DNA of 64,000 bases from Flavobacterium sp. 83 (GTDB lineage: Bacteria; Bacteroidota; Bacteroidia; Flavobacteriales; Flavobacteriaceae), in assembly GCF_000744835.1 (NCBI RefSeq), contig NZ_JQMS01000001.1:186001-250000 (forward strand). The letters run 5' to 3'. Made by a program: the position numbers and the translations under genes. The notes beneath the pieces are model-generated. The model worked only from the letters and a program-made list of their open reading frames with translations. It was not told where the DNA came from and searched no databases. How positions within the stretch are numbered: position 1 is the stretch's first letter; every line of letters begins with the position of its first letter. Below are positions 42,606 through 51,624 of this stretch, piece by piece.

Positions 42606-42613
42606 CAAAAATA
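42606..42613 (-). promoter_or_regulatory. Putative -7 promoter element (TATTTTTG) of idi
   Basis: A perfect TAnnTTTG match on the minus strand, 17 nt before the idi ATG. The sequence is T-rich, so chance is a concern. Confidence 0.35.
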
Positions 42614-42756
42614 CAAAAAAGAAAATTATCGAATGAGGCTTTAACGTTCTGTTTCGATTTGTTGAAGCCAAACTACTCTGGAAGTAATCCAAATAAAAAA
42701 CAAAGTTATCGATTTGAATATTCTTTGTATTTTTATATTCAAATACTAACAAGGCA

Positions 42757-43218
42757 ATGGACAACATAACAATACGAAAAGCACATCCTGACGATTTAAA
42801 GAAACTCCTTGAATTTGAACAAGGAATTATTACCGCTGAACGTCCTTTTGACCCCACTTTAAAAGAAGAAAAAATCCATTATTATGACATTGAACAAATG
42901 ATTCTAGCTTCTCATATCGAAGTATTGGTAGCCGAATCAGATTCGGAAATAATTGGCTCAGGATATGCGCGAATAGAGATAGCAAAGCCATATTTGAATC
43001 ATGAGAACTATGCCTATTTAGGATTTATGTACACGGATCCCAATCACAGAGGAAAAGGAGTGAATTCAAGAATTATCGAAGCACTTAAGGATTGGTGTCG
43101 GTCTAAGAATATATTCGAACTTCGATTAGACGTTTATAATGATAATGCTCCAGCAATGAAAGCGTATGAAAAAGTAGGTTTCAAAAAATACTTACTAAAT
43201 ATGAGAATGGGGCTATAA
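42757..43218 (+). CDS. GNAT-family N-acetyltransferase
   Basis: A 153-residue acetyl-CoA-dependent acyltransferase of the GNAT fold. The acetyl-CoA pyrophosphate-binding loop is in YTDPNHRGKGVNSRII (about 91-106; core R/Q-x-x-G-x-G/A). NDNAPAMKAYEKVGFKKY near the C-terminus is the usual final alpha/beta segment. The substrate is unknown; similarity to RimI-like or small-molecule acetyltransferases cannot be resolved. It stands alone between idi (divergent) and msrB. Confidence 0.85.
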   Translation: MDNITIRKAHPDDLKKLLEFEQGIITAERPFDPTLKEEKIHYYDIEQMILASHIEVLVAESDSEIIGSGYARIEIAKPYLNHENYAYLGFMYTDPNHRGKGVNSRIIEALKDWCRSKNIFELRLDVYNDNAPAMKAYEKVGFKKYLLNMRMGL

Positions 43219-43340
43219 AAAACTAAACTGTTATTCCCGAATCCAAAAGCTCTTTTTTTTCGTAAATAACAATAGTTAAAACTTACTTAAATCACTATTA
43301 ATTTGTAAAGTAGCCGACATATAAAGATTGCAAACTACTT

Positions 43341-43348
43341 TACATTTG
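43341..43348 (+). promoter_or_regulatory. Putative -7 promoter element (TACATTTG) of msrB-msrA
   Basis: A perfect TAnnTTTG match 17 nt before the msrB ATG. Confidence 0.5.
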
Positions 43349-43365
43349 TAAAATAAAACAAAATT

Positions 43366-43926
43366 ATGAGAACAACAACCCGTTTTTTAAGCATCTTATT
43401 TTTACTGCCAGTATTCATGTTTACTGCCTGTGGGCAAAATACGAACAAACAAAAGAATCCTAAAAAATCAATTAATATGGAAACTCCCATCAACAAGTCC
43501 GAAAATCCGTATTATTCCAATACCGATACGACAAAACTGAATCTTACGGATGCCGAATGGAAAAAAGTACTACCGGAAGATGTCTATGAAGTTATGAGAC
43601 ATGCTGATACTGAAAGACCGTTTACAGGAAAATACTGGAATACTGATGAAAAAGGAACCTATTATTGCGCTTCGTGTGGCAATAAATTATTCCGTTCTGG
43701 TGCAAAATTTGCCAGTAGTTGTGGTTGGCCAAGCTTTTTTGAACAAGAAAATAAAAACAGTGTGGTTTATAAATCTGATAATTCCCTAGGAATGGAAAGA
43801 ACCGAAGCGCTTTGTGGAAGATGTGGTGGCCATTTAGGACATCTTTTTAATGATGGACCTGCGCCAACCGGAAAAAGATATTGCATGAATTCGATAGCGC
43901 TTGACTTTATACCTGATACTAAATAA
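43366..43926 (+). CDS. msrB: Peptide-methionine (R)-S-oxide reductase, lipoprotein form
   Basis: A 186-residue exported MsrB. Its signal peptide ends in FTACGQ, a lipobox-like site at about Cys22, so it is probably anchored outside the cytoplasm. The catalytic domain (about 55-186) has the structural zinc motifs CASCG and CGRCG, SSCGWPSFF, and the active Cys in RYCMNSIALDF. It reduces Met-R-sulfoxide in oxidised envelope proteins. msrA begins one base after its stop, and both carry export signals, so they form an extracytoplasmic repair pair. No electron-donor gene (MsrQ or a thioredoxin-like lipoprotein) is adjacent. Confidence 0.93.
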   Translation: MRTTTRFLSILFLLPVFMFTACGQNTNKQKNPKKSINMETPINKSENPYYSNTDTTKLNLTDAEWKKVLPEDVYEVMRHADTERPFTGKYWNTDEKGTYYCASCGNKLFRSGAKFASSCGWPSFFEQENKNSVVYKSDNSLGMERTEALCGRCGGHLGHLFNDGPAPTGKRYCMNSIALDFIPDTK

Positions 43927-43927
43927 T

Positions 43928-44554
43928 ATGAAAAATCTATTTTTAATTTGTTTTCTGGCATCATTAAATATGTTCGCACAAAATAATAGTGCCGAAAAAG
44001 CCCCGAAAAAAGCTAATTTTGATACCATTACTTTAGCAGGTGGTTGTTACTGGTGTGTAGAAGCTGTTTATGAAAACCTGAACGGAGTAAAATCTGCAGT
44101 ATCCGGATTTGCAGGTGGTAAGATGGTGAACCCGACCTACGAGGATGTTTCTACCGGAAAAACAGGTTATGCTGAAGTAGTACAAATTACTTTCGATAAA
44201 AACGTAACAAATTTGGACGAAATTTTCAAAGTTTTCTTTACAGTTCATGACCCTACAACCTTAAACCGCCAAGGTGCTGATTCAGGAACACAATACCGCT
44301 CAGCTATTTTCTACAAAAATGAAGAACAAAAAAATGCGGCGCAAGCGATTATTAATGCTTTGAAAAAAGCTAATATATATGATAGCCCTATAGTAACAAC
44401 ACTAGAACCGCTGACCAAATTTTATAACGCTGAAGAGTATCATCAAAATTACTATGCTAATAATAAGAGCCAACCGTATTGTCGAATGGTAATACAACCC
44501 AAAATAGAAAAATTTGAAAAGCTATTTAAAAATCGATTGAAAAATAAAAAATAG
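43928..44554 (+). CDS. msrA: Peptide-methionine (S)-S-oxide reductase, exported
   Basis: 208 residues from ATG 43928; an earlier start would lie inside msrB and precede the signal peptide MKNLFLICFLASLNMFAQ. The catalytic GCYWC (aligned to the usual GCFWC) is in LAGGCYWCVEAVYENLNGV (about 38-56). VSGFAGG and DSGTQYRSAIFY (about 118-129) are typical MsrA motifs. It reduces the S-diastereomer, complementary to MsrB immediately upstream, from which it is one base away. A hairpin 35 nt after the stop could end the transcript. Confidence 0.93.
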   Translation: MKNLFLICFLASLNMFAQNNSAEKAPKKANFDTITLAGGCYWCVEAVYENLNGVKSAVSGFAGGKMVNPTYEDVSTGKTGYAEVVQITFDKNVTNLDEIFKVFFTVHDPTTLNRQGADSGTQYRSAIFYKNEEQKNAAQAIINALKKANIYDSPIVTTLEPLTKFYNAEEYHQNYYANNKSQPYCRMVIQPKIEKFEKLFKNRLKNKK

Positions 44555-44589
44555 ATATAATGACAAAGAAGCCGTCTCACAATGAACTG

Positions 44590-44625
44590 CCCCCAAATAA
44601 TTAGACATTATCTGGGGGTATTTTT
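44590..44625 (+). terminator. Terminator-like hairpin after msrA (possible IS-end relic)
   Basis: CCCCCAAATAAT pairs with ATTATCTGGGGG (11 of 12) around TAGAC and is followed by TATTTTT. The flank TGAACTGCCCCC followed by ATGGAAAGAAAA also resembles the left end and first codons of an IS3-type element, so this may be a mobile-element remnant acting as a terminator. Confidence 0.6.
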
Positions 44626-44715
44626 ATGGAAAGAAAATTCCTTACGCAACAACTTATTTTTTGTTCAAAATTTCATATATTTATACTGATTACCAACAAC
44701 TTAAATAATAAAATC

Positions 44716-44929
44716 ATGTATAATGGATATCATTTTGGAGGAATGCATATGATTTGGTGGTTTATTTGGATTTTTATCTTGATATGGATATTCGCAACTC
44801 CCTACGACCTACCGGGCCAGCGAACAAATAGAGAAACTCCACTAGATATTCTAAAAAAAAAGATTTGCCAAAGGAGAAATTACTCAGGAAGAGTTTGACG
44901 AAAAGAAGAAATTTCTTAATCAGAAATAA
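44716..44929 (+). pseudogene. Small SHOCT-domain membrane protein gene, frameshifted in an A9 run
   Basis: ATG 44716 opens MYNGYHFGGMHMIWW, a membrane helix (about 12-29) and DLPGQRTNRETPLDILKK. At nine A (44853-44861) the frame then runs out of register and stops early at TGA. Removing one A restores RFAKGEITQEEFDEKK and a stop at 44929, giving a 70-residue protein with the family's SHOCT motif. The restored ending is so close to consensus that the downstream sequence must be recently functional or still used. Options are a fresh mutation, a base-call error, or transcriptional slippage on the A run giving some full-length product. SHOCT proteins are small membrane-linked proteins of unclear role. 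Confidence 0.8.
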
Positions 44930-45019
44930 CAAAAACTTTCAAGTCTCTAAACGCAATTAAGAAGTACTTTCCATTTTATTTATAATTCTAAAACAAACTT
45001 TCACTAGCTATTTTTAAAG

Positions 45020-45817
45020 ATGAAAGCGCTTAAAAAATTTTTAAAGAAACAAAAAAGTATTACCGATTTACTTTTACAAAAACCACAACAATCTTTCACA
45101 CCAGAAACTTTTCATTCACTCCGTTTAGCAATCAAAAAACTTCATGCTGTATTTGATTTGGCAAAATTTTGCAACAAAAAATTTAACAAAAAAAAGACTT
45201 TCAAACCCTTTTCCCTTATTTTCCAACAGACGGGTAAAATAAGAGAGCTTCAAGTAGAAACGTCTTTACTTGAAAAATACTTATTTTTCAATTTACCCAA
45301 AGAATACAGCATTTATTTAAAAAAAGAGCTGGCCAAAGAATTGAAAAAATTCTTCTCCATTATAAATAATGCATTAGGTCTGACTCTGGAAAAAAAATAT
45401 CGCAAAACCATTCCCTTTTTAATCCAATTAAATAAAAAAAAGCCGCAGCGCTACATGGATAAAAAAAGAACTAAAATTGAAAAATTACTCTCTCAAAACT
45501 CTTTAAAAAACAAACAAATCCATCTGCTTCGCAAACGATTAAAGGAATTGCAATACAATGAAAGCAGTCTTAATTATAATAAGCAAAATAGAATAATTTC
45601 AAACAAAAATATTCTACCTGAACTTCTGGGTGAATGGCATGACTATAAAGTTACCTTCAACCATTTGAAGAAATTCATCAATTCCAATGTACTAGATATT
45701 AATGAAATCAATCAGCTTGAAAACTTAAAAGTGCTGTTTAAATTCAAAAAAAAATTAGTGTACACCAAAATAAATGCAACTTTATCAAACCATCGCTTTA
45801 GAAAAAGTATAAAATAG
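45020..45817 (+). CDS. CHAD-domain protein
   Basis: A 265-residue, strongly basic, helical protein. HSLRLAIKKLHAVFDLAK (about 36-53) matches the CHAD start motif (H-x-L-R-V-x-x-(R/K)-(R/K)-L-R), and a second helical half with LRKRLKELQYNESS (about 174-187) gives the expected repeat of four-helix units. CHAD domains bind polyphosphate granules and other polyanions through the conserved His, Arg and Lys residues. Usual partners such as a CYTH phosphatase or polyphosphate kinase are not adjacent, so it is an orphan. Full-length for a stand-alone CHAD protein. Function by family only. Confidence 0.85.
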   Translation: MKALKKFLKKQKSITDLLLQKPQQSFTPETFHSLRLAIKKLHAVFDLAKFCNKKFNKKKTFKPFSLIFQQTGKIRELQVETSLLEKYLFFNLPKEYSIYLKKELAKELKKFFSIINNALGLTLEKKYRKTIPFLIQLNKKKPQRYMDKKRTKIEKLLSQNSLKNKQIHLLRKRLKELQYNESSLNYNKQNRIISNKNILPELLGEWHDYKVTFNHLKKFINSNVLDINEINQLENLKVLFKFKKKLVYTKINATLSNHRFRKSIK

Positions 45818-46058
45818 AGCAGTATGCTATTATAACAAGAGTGAATTATCTTTTTATATTAAAATTCATATAATTTTGATTATATTTCCTGTTTTATTAG
45901 TCAATTTATAATTATAAACAACACATGCATACTGCATTTGAATTCCTCAACTTTGCAAGCTCTTAAAATTAAAAGAAAGCCCCAGAAGCGCAGTGTTTTA
46001 TTGTAAATTTTTCCAAAGTAAATAAAAAATATTTCTATATAATTAAAACAAAATATTT

Positions 46059-48539
46059 ATGGTTGAAAATGATTATAAAGATTTATTCAATCTTTCTCCT
46101 TCAATATTAGTAGTTATAGATCTAAATTTTATTATTATTGCCGCTAGCGATGCATTCTTGAAAGCAACGATGACAGAAAGAGAAAAAATTTCGGGGAAGA
46201 ATATTTTCGATATTTTTCCGATTAACCCTGATGATATAAATGCCGATGGAGAAAAAAACATACGTGCTTCTTTCAATAGTGTAATTAAAAATAAGCAAAC
46301 CGATACTTTACCGGTCCAAAAATACGATATTAGAAAACCAGAGGCCGATGGTGGCGGTTTTGAAATTAAATATTGGAAAATAAGTCACTCTCCTTTATTA
46401 GACGCAGCAGATAATGTAAAATACATCATCCAGCATGGGGAAGACATTACCGAAAACCAACAACTTATTTCCAATAATCAGGCATTGAAAAAAGACAATG
46501 ATCTGCTGGAAGAATCTAACGAATATGCTGAGGCGATTATTGGCATCATTCATGAGACAATGCTTATACTGGACAAAGACTTCTATATAAAATCCGCCAG
46601 TAAATCATTTTATAAAAAACACCATATTACCAAAGAAGAAACAGAAGGAAAACATTTGTTTGAACTGGAAAATGGAAAGTGGGACATAGCCGAGCTTCAT
46701 GAATTACTTAACAATACCAATGCTAAAAACGCTACCATTCAAGATCTGGAAGTGAAACGTACCTTTCCTCATCTTGGTGAAAAAATAATGTTGCTGAATG
46801 CCAAATGTTTTGTTAAAAAAACAACTAAGGAAGAATCAATTATCTTGGCGATTAAAGATATTACTGAGGAACGAAAATTAGCAATTGAACTTCTAGCAAA
46901 AGAAAAAACAGCATTAGAAGAACAACTGGAAATAGAAAAAAAAGCGCTTAAAAAAATTGAAGACAGTGAAAAGCGCTATAATATGATGCTAATGAAATCT
47001 CCTTTTGCAATAGCAATATTAAAAGGAAAAGACATGATTGTGTCGCTTGCCAATGACAGTATTAAAGAAATATGGGGAAAAGGAGCTAATCTGGAAGGAA
47101 AAAAATTCTTGACTATTTTACCGGAACTTAAAGATTTAGAATTTCCTAAATTATTAGATAATGTCTATAAAACGGGTATTCCTTTTTATGGAGATGCATT
47201 TTTAGCACCGCTGTTTCGAAACGGAAAAATTGAAGAAGCCTATTTTAATTTTGTATACCAGCCGTATCAAGAAGCCGATGAAACCATATCTGGAGTAACT
47301 ATAATCGCTTATGATGTAACGGCTCAGGTAATGGCAAAAAAAGAATTAACTGCCGCAAAGGTTAATGCAGAAATAAAAACTCAAATTGCTGAAGAAGCAG
47401 TAAAATCAAAACAACAATTTTTATCAAACATGAGTCATGAAATAAGGACTCCTATGAATGGAATAATAGGTTTTACTAATGTGATATTAAAAACAAAACT
47501 AAATGATTCACAAAAAGAATACATAAATGCAATAAAAGAATCAGGAGATGCTTTGATTGTTTTAATAAACGATATTTTGGATATTGCAAAAGTAGATTCC
47601 GGAAAAATGACTTTTGAAAAACTACCACTTAGTTTACCCGTTTCAATTGACACAATGCTTCATTTATTTGAACCAAAAATGAAGGAAAAAAATCTGCAAT
47701 TAATAAAAGAATGTGCCCCTGATATTCCTTTTCGCTTAATTGGTGACCCCATGCGTTTGCGTCAGATAATTTTAAATTTGATGAGTAATGCGGTGAAATT
47801 TACATCGTCAGGAAAAATAACTATTAGTGTAAAACTGCTCGAGGAGGACACTAAAAAAGCTACTGTTGAATTTCGGATAACCGATACCGGAATAGGGGTC
47901 CCTAAAAACCGATTAGCCGAGGTTTTTAATAATTTCGAACAAGCTTCTGCAGGTATCAGCAACTCTTTCGGCGGCACAGGATTAGGACTTGCCATTGTAA
48001 AACAATTGGTAGAATTACAAGGAGGAACAATCATAGTAAATAGCGAAGAAGGCAAAGGTTCTACTTTTGGTTTTGTACTAAGTTTTGAGAAAGAAGATAC
48101 CTCGCGTGAAATAAAACCAATAGAAACAGTAGCACCCATTCACGAAATGCCTGTTAAAAAAAACACCAACAAAGGCATAAAAGTTTTAGTTGTTGAAGAC
48201 ATTGCTCTGAATCAACTTTTGATAAAAATAATTCTGCTAGATTTTGGTTATGATGTAACGATCGCCGATAATGGAAAAATTGCGATAGAACACCTTCAGG
48301 AAAATAAATTTGACATTATTTTAATGGATTTACAAATGCCTGAAATGAATGGTTTTGAAGCCACTGAACACATCCGTGAAATCATGAAATCTAAAATCCC
48401 AATTATTGCACTTACTGCAGATGTAACCTCTGCCGATGTAGAAAAATGCAAAACGGTAGGAATGAACGACTATGTATCTAAGCCCATTGATGAAAAACTT
48501 TTATTTGATAAAATGGACCATTATTTAAAAGATTGTTAA
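46059..48539 (+). CDS. Multi-PAS hybrid sensor histidine kinase
   Basis: An 826-residue cytosolic kinase with no membrane helix. PAS1 is about 5-135, PAS2 about 155-275 and PAS3 about 305-425, each followed by a linker or coiled coil. HisKA has SHEIRTPMNG (His460). The HATPase (about 565-680) has DTGIGVP and GGTGLGLA, and a receiver (about 705-825) has VEDI and Asp757 in LMDLQMPEMNG. PAS domains may sense redox, ligands or light, but none shows a recognised cofactor motif. No DNA-binding domain exists in the protein and no response regulator is next to it. It precedes a quinone oxidoreductase gene by 16 nt on the same strand, so both could share an mRNA. Confidence 0.9.
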   Translation: MVENDYKDLFNLSPSILVVIDLNFIIIAASDAFLKATMTEREKISGKNIFDIFPINPDDINADGEKNIRASFNSVIKNKQTDTLPVQKYDIRKPEADGGGFEIKYWKISHSPLLDAADNVKYIIQHGEDITENQQLISNNQALKKDNDLLEESNEYAEAIIGIIHETMLILDKDFYIKSASKSFYKKHHITKEETEGKHLFELENGKWDIAELHELLNNTNAKNATIQDLEVKRTFPHLGEKIMLLNAKCFVKKTTKEESIILAIKDITEERKLAIELLAKEKTALEEQLEIEKKALKKIEDSEKRYNMMLMKSPFAIAILKGKDMIVSLANDSIKEIWGKGANLEGKKFLTILPELKDLEFPKLLDNVYKTGIPFYGDAFLAPLFRNGKIEEAYFNFVYQPYQEADETISGVTIIAYDVTAQVMAKKELTAAKVNAEIKTQIAEEAVKSKQQFLSNMSHEIRTPMNGIIGFTNVILKTKLNDSQKEYINAIKESGDALIVLINDILDIAKVDSGKMTFEKLPLSLPVSIDTMLHLFEPKMKEKNLQLIKECAPDIPFRLIGDPMRLRQIILNLMSNAVKFTSSGKITISVKLLEEDTKKATVEFRITDTGIGVPKNRLAEVFNNFEQASAGISNSFGGTGLGLAIVKQLVELQGGTIIVNSEEGKGSTFGFVLSFEKEDTSREIKPIETVAPIHEMPVKKNTNKGIKVLVVEDIALNQLLIKIILLDFGYDVTIADNGKIAIEHLQENKFDIILMDLQMPEMNGFEATEHIREIMKSKIPIIALTADVTSADVEKCKTVGMNDYVSKPIDEKLLFDKMDHYLKDC

Positions 48540-48555
48540 CCCAAAAAACAACAGC

Positions 48556-49530
48556 ATGAAAGCACTTACTTTTTCAACATTTGGCAATTCAGATGTGCTG
48601 GAATACAAAGATATCCCCACTCCTATACTAAAAGAAGAGGAAATATTGGTCGAAATGCGTGCTATCGGATTAAATTTTGCTGACGTGTACCGACGAAAAG
48701 GGAATTACCACCTGAAAGGAAATCCGCCTTTTATTGCCGGTTATGAAGGTGCTGGTGTGGTTATAGATACAAACAACAATCCTGATTTTCAAATTGGAGA
48801 CCGAGTTGCATTTGCCGATGTTCCTTTTGCGAATGCGGAGTTGGTCTCTGTTCCCGTTTCGAATGTGATACCTTTACCCAAAACTATTTCTTTTGAAACG
48901 GCCGCAACAATCCTGTTACAAGGATTAACGGCCCATTATTTAGCCACGGATAGCCACAAAACAAAAACCAGAGAAATGGTCCTTATCCATGCTTCGGCTG
49001 GGGGAGTCGGACAATTTTTGACACAAATAAGTAAATTATTAGGCGCTAAAGTAATAGGCTTAACCTCATCAAATGAAAAAGCTCAAATAGCTTTACAAAA
49101 TGGAGCCAATAAAGTATTTCTGTATACCGAAGATTGGAAATCAAAGATTTTATCCTTTTGTCCAAACGGTGTAGATGTAACTTATGACAGCATTGGAAGT
49201 ACTTTGAACGACAGTTTTGAAGTCACTAAAAATTGCGGGCAAGTTGTTTTCTTTGGAATGGCTGGTGGTGACCCGGATTTTATAAATCCAAGAATGCTGA
49301 TGGACACCTCAAAAACATTGACCGGTGGCGACTTATGGAGCTATTTAACTTCTAAAGAAGAGCGTATCAAAAGAGCATATCAATTATTTGATTGGATTGT
49401 AAGTGGTGAAATAACTATTGCTGCTCCCACAATTTTCAAACTTTCAGAAGGCAAAAAAGCACATGATTATCTGGAAAGCAGAAAAAGTACTGGAAAAATC
49501 ATATTGATTCCTGATGTTCAAACCCGTTAA
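48556..49530 (+). CDS. NADPH:quinone reductase-like oxidoreductase (MDR superfamily)
   Basis: A 324-residue medium-chain reductase of the QOR type. The N-terminal GroES-like part holds GLNFADVYRRKGNYHL and FIAGYEGAGVV. The Rossmann part holds HASAGGVGQFLTQISK (about 148-163). The catalytic-zinc Cys/His set of alcohol dehydrogenases is missing, as usual for zeta-crystallin/QOR proteins, which reduce quinones or activated alkenes with NADPH. It may be cotranscribed with the kinase 16 nt upstream. A terminator follows within 10 nt. Confidence 0.9.
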   Translation: MKALTFSTFGNSDVLEYKDIPTPILKEEEILVEMRAIGLNFADVYRRKGNYHLKGNPPFIAGYEGAGVVIDTNNNPDFQIGDRVAFADVPFANAELVSVPVSNVIPLPKTISFETAATILLQGLTAHYLATDSHKTKTREMVLIHASAGGVGQFLTQISKLLGAKVIGLTSSNEKAQIALQNGANKVFLYTEDWKSKILSFCPNGVDVTYDSIGSTLNDSFEVTKNCGQVVFFGMAGGDPDFINPRMLMDTSKTLTGGDLWSYLTSKEERIKRAYQLFDWIVSGEITIAAPTIFKLSEGKKAHDYLESRKSTGKIILIPDVQTR

Positions 49531-49539
49531 ACACTTTAC

Positions 49540-49567
49540 AAACCTCGATTAATTTTTCGAGGTTTTT
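49540..49567. terminator. Terminator between the quinone reductase and FAD oxidoreductase genes
   Basis: AAACCTCGA pairs with TCGAGGTTT around TTAATTTT, with a T run; it sits between convergent genes. Confidence 0.8.
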
Positions 49568-51129
49568 TATTTATTCAAAATCGCCCCAATCATCAACGCA
49601 CATTTCTCGCCGTCAATAGCTGCAGAAATAATTCCGCCGGCATAACCCGCTCCTTCTCCACAAGGGTACAGGCCTTTTATTTGTAAATGCTCATACGTCA
49701 ATGGATCTCTAGGGATTCGCACAGGTGATGAAGTACGGCTTTCCGGCGCATGAAGGACCGCTTCATTAGTCAAATAACCGCGCATGGATTTCCCAAATTC
49801 TGAGAACCCTTCTCGCAATATCTGTGTTAAAAATCCAGGAAAAACCTGTCCCATTTCCACTGAAGTCGTTCCGGGGACATAGGAGGTTTTTGGAATATCC
49901 GATGAAACTTTATTTTGGGTAAAATCAATCATTCGCTGCGCAGGAACTTTTTGGGTTTCCCCAGCCAAATGCCAGGCTTTTTGCTCAATGCTTTTTTGGA
50001 ATTCCATTCCGGCCAAAGCTCCAAATTTCGCAAAAGGCTTGAAATCTTCCAGTTTTAATTCGATAACAATCCCTGAATTGGCAGTAACTTGATCCCGTTT
50101 AGATGGAGACCAACCATTAGTAACCACCTCACCCGGACTCGTAGCACAAGGCGCAATCACACCACCGGGACACATACAAAACGAATACATTCCCCTACCG
50201 CCTACTTGTTTCACAATAGAATAAGGTGCCGGAGGTAAATGTTCGCCACGATAATCACAACTGTATTGTATACTGTCAATCAAAGATTGTGGATGCTCAG
50301 CTCTTACGCCCAAGGCAAAAGATTTGGCTTCGATAAAAATTTTCTTTCTGTCCAATAATTCAAAAATATCACGGGCAGAATGACCAGTAGCCAAAATAAG
50401 TTTGTTAGCAAGAATCGTATCTCCATTTTGAGTAACAACACCTTGTACTTCATTGTTTTTTATTAAAATATCGGTCAATCGGGTTTCAAACAAAACTTGA
50501 CCACCGCACTCGATGATTTTCTCCCGAATATCCTGAATAATTTGAGGTAGTTTATTAGTTCCAATATGAGGATGCGCTTCAATCAAAATATCTTCCGAAG
50601 CTCCAAAAGCCACGAATAATTCCAAAATTCTCGTAACATCGCCGCGCTTTTTTGAACGCGTATATAATTTCCCATCTGAATAGGTTCCTGCACCGCCTTC
50701 GCCAAAACAATAATTAGAATCTTCATTAACCAGATGATCTACGTTAATGGCTTTCAAATCTCTTCGTCTGCCACGCACCTCTTTTCCGCGCTCAACAACT
50801 ATAGGTTTCAAACCCAATTCTATCAGTTGCAATGCAGCAAAAAGCCCAGCTGGTCCAGCACCAATAACAAGTACTTCCTGAGCTGAGGAAACATTTTTAT
50901 AATCAGGAAGTTGGATTTTATGTTCCTGAAATGGTTCTCCTTTTAAATAAATAACCACTTTCAAGTTAATTTTTATCGCTTTTTGACGTGCGTCAATCGA
51001 TCGCTTTAAAATAGAAATATGCTGAATTTCGTTTACAGAAACTTTAATTTGTTTCGACAAATAGTTTTTCAACAATAATTCGTTTGCAGCAATTTCCGGT
51101 GATACTTGTAATAATAGTTCTTGAGGCAT
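49567..51129 (-). CDS. FAD-dependent oxidoreductase of the BaiN/YhiN-like type
   Basis: A 520-residue flavoprotein. An N-terminal extension (about 1-85) precedes the dinucleotide-binding fold VIGAGPAGLFAALQLIELG (about 91-109). VERGKEVRGRRRD, GEGGAGTYSDGKLYTR (about 145-160) and a C-terminal YPCGEGAGYAGGIISAAIDG are characteristic of the large group annotated as NAD(P)/FAD-dependent oxidoreductases. FMCPGG-like FCMCPGGVIAPC holds Cys residues that might be redox-active. The substrate is unknown. No operon partner is clear; the gene on the other side is divergent. Confidence 0.85.
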   Translation of the reverse strand: MPQELLLQVSPEIAANELLLKNYLSKQIKVSVNEIQHISILKRSIDARQKAIKINLKVVIYLKGEPFQEHKIQLPDYKNVSSAQEVLVIGAGPAGLFAALQLIELGLKPIVVERGKEVRGRRRDLKAINVDHLVNEDSNYCFGEGGAGTYSDGKLYTRSKKRGDVTRILELFVAFGASEDILIEAHPHIGTNKLPQIIQDIREKIIECGGQVLFETRLTDILIKNNEVQGVVTQNGDTILANKLILATGHSARDIFELLDRKKIFIEAKSFALGVRAEHPQSLIDSIQYSCDYRGEHLPPAPYSIVKQVGGRGMYSFCMCPGGVIAPCATSPGEVVTNGWSPSKRDQVTANSGIVIELKLEDFKPFAKFGALAGMEFQKSIEQKAWHLAGETQKVPAQRMIDFTQNKVSSDIPKTSYVPGTTSVEMGQVFPGFLTQILREGFSEFGKSMRGYLTNEAVLHAPESRTSSPVRIPRDPLTYEHLQIKGLYPCGEGAGYAGGIISAAIDGEKCALMIGAILNK

Positions 51130-51277
51130 TTTATCTTATTTAAGCATTGTTTTACTGATTCGTTTATTCGAAAAATAAAAACAAAGTACAAAAATAGTAT
51201 TTTGAAGTGGAATTAGTGATTCAATAAAGAATCCATTTTCAATTTTTCAAATTAGCTCATTTTCAAATTAGACTTTG

Positions 51278-51285
51278 TAACTTTG
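51278..51285 (+). promoter_or_regulatory. Putative -7 promoter element (TAACTTTG)
   Basis: A perfect TAnnTTTG match 36 nt before ATG 51322. It excludes the apparent TTG start at 51283, which lies inside the box. Confidence 0.5.
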
Positions 51286-51321
51286 TCCATTCGAGTATTT
51301 AAAACTTTGAAACCGATAAAA

Positions 51322-51561
51322 ATGTCTAGAAAAATAAAACTAATTTGGGATTTCCGTGGGCCTGCAGCCGCAAAAACAGCGGAACATCACGAAATTCATT
51401 TGAAAGAATACATCGCTATTGAAAAATTACCATTAAACATAACTGGTTTTGAAATTCAAGGCGAAATGCAAGCCATTGCATTTATGGTAGTAACCGATGA
51501 GAATATGATTCAGGTAAGAGATGCCTTGAAACCACATCGAGGAGAGTTATTTATAGTCTAA
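51322..51561 (+). CDS. Small conserved hypothetical protein
   Basis: 79 residues from ATG 51322 (MSRKIKLIWDFRGPAAAKTAEHHEIHL). No signal peptide or membrane helix. The alternation of charged strands and short helices and the His-rich AEHHEIHLKEY segment suggest a compact alpha/beta fold, perhaps a ferredoxin-like fold, but I do not recognise a family. Coding is supported by an upstream promoter box, good codon usage and a clean start. It is divergent from the FAD oxidoreductase and convergent with recQ. Confidence 0.7.
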   Translation: MSRKIKLIWDFRGPAAAKTAEHHEIHLKEYIAIEKLPLNITGFEIQGEMQAIAFMVVTDENMIQVRDALKPHRGELFIV

Positions 51562-51566
51562 AGTCA

Positions 51567-51612
51567 AAAGTTTGAAAGTCAAAAGCCTCATGCTTAACAA
51601 CTTTCAAACTTT
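51567..51612. repeat. Perfect 13-bp inverted repeat with heptad units
   Basis: AAAGTTTGAAAGT (51567-51579) and ACTTTCAAACTTT (51600-51612) lie between the convergent stops of the small protein gene and recQ. It may act as a terminator. The unit AAACTTT matches the arrays seen upstream of other genes. Confidence 0.6.
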
Positions 51613-51624
51613 CGATTTTTATGA

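Noticed and set aside
44626..44898. A 90-codon frame starting at ATG 44626
   Set aside because: Its first 30 codons lie in terminator/relic DNA and its end is the out-of-frame tail of the SHOCT gene. The real start is 44716.
45818..46058. Small RNA or leader before the PAS hybrid kinase
   Set aside because: Only AT-rich sequence with weak palindromes. No hairpin with a T run and no clear promoter box.
51283..51321. TTG start for the 79-residue protein
   Set aside because: The TTG is inside the -7 promoter box, so it is not in the mRNA.
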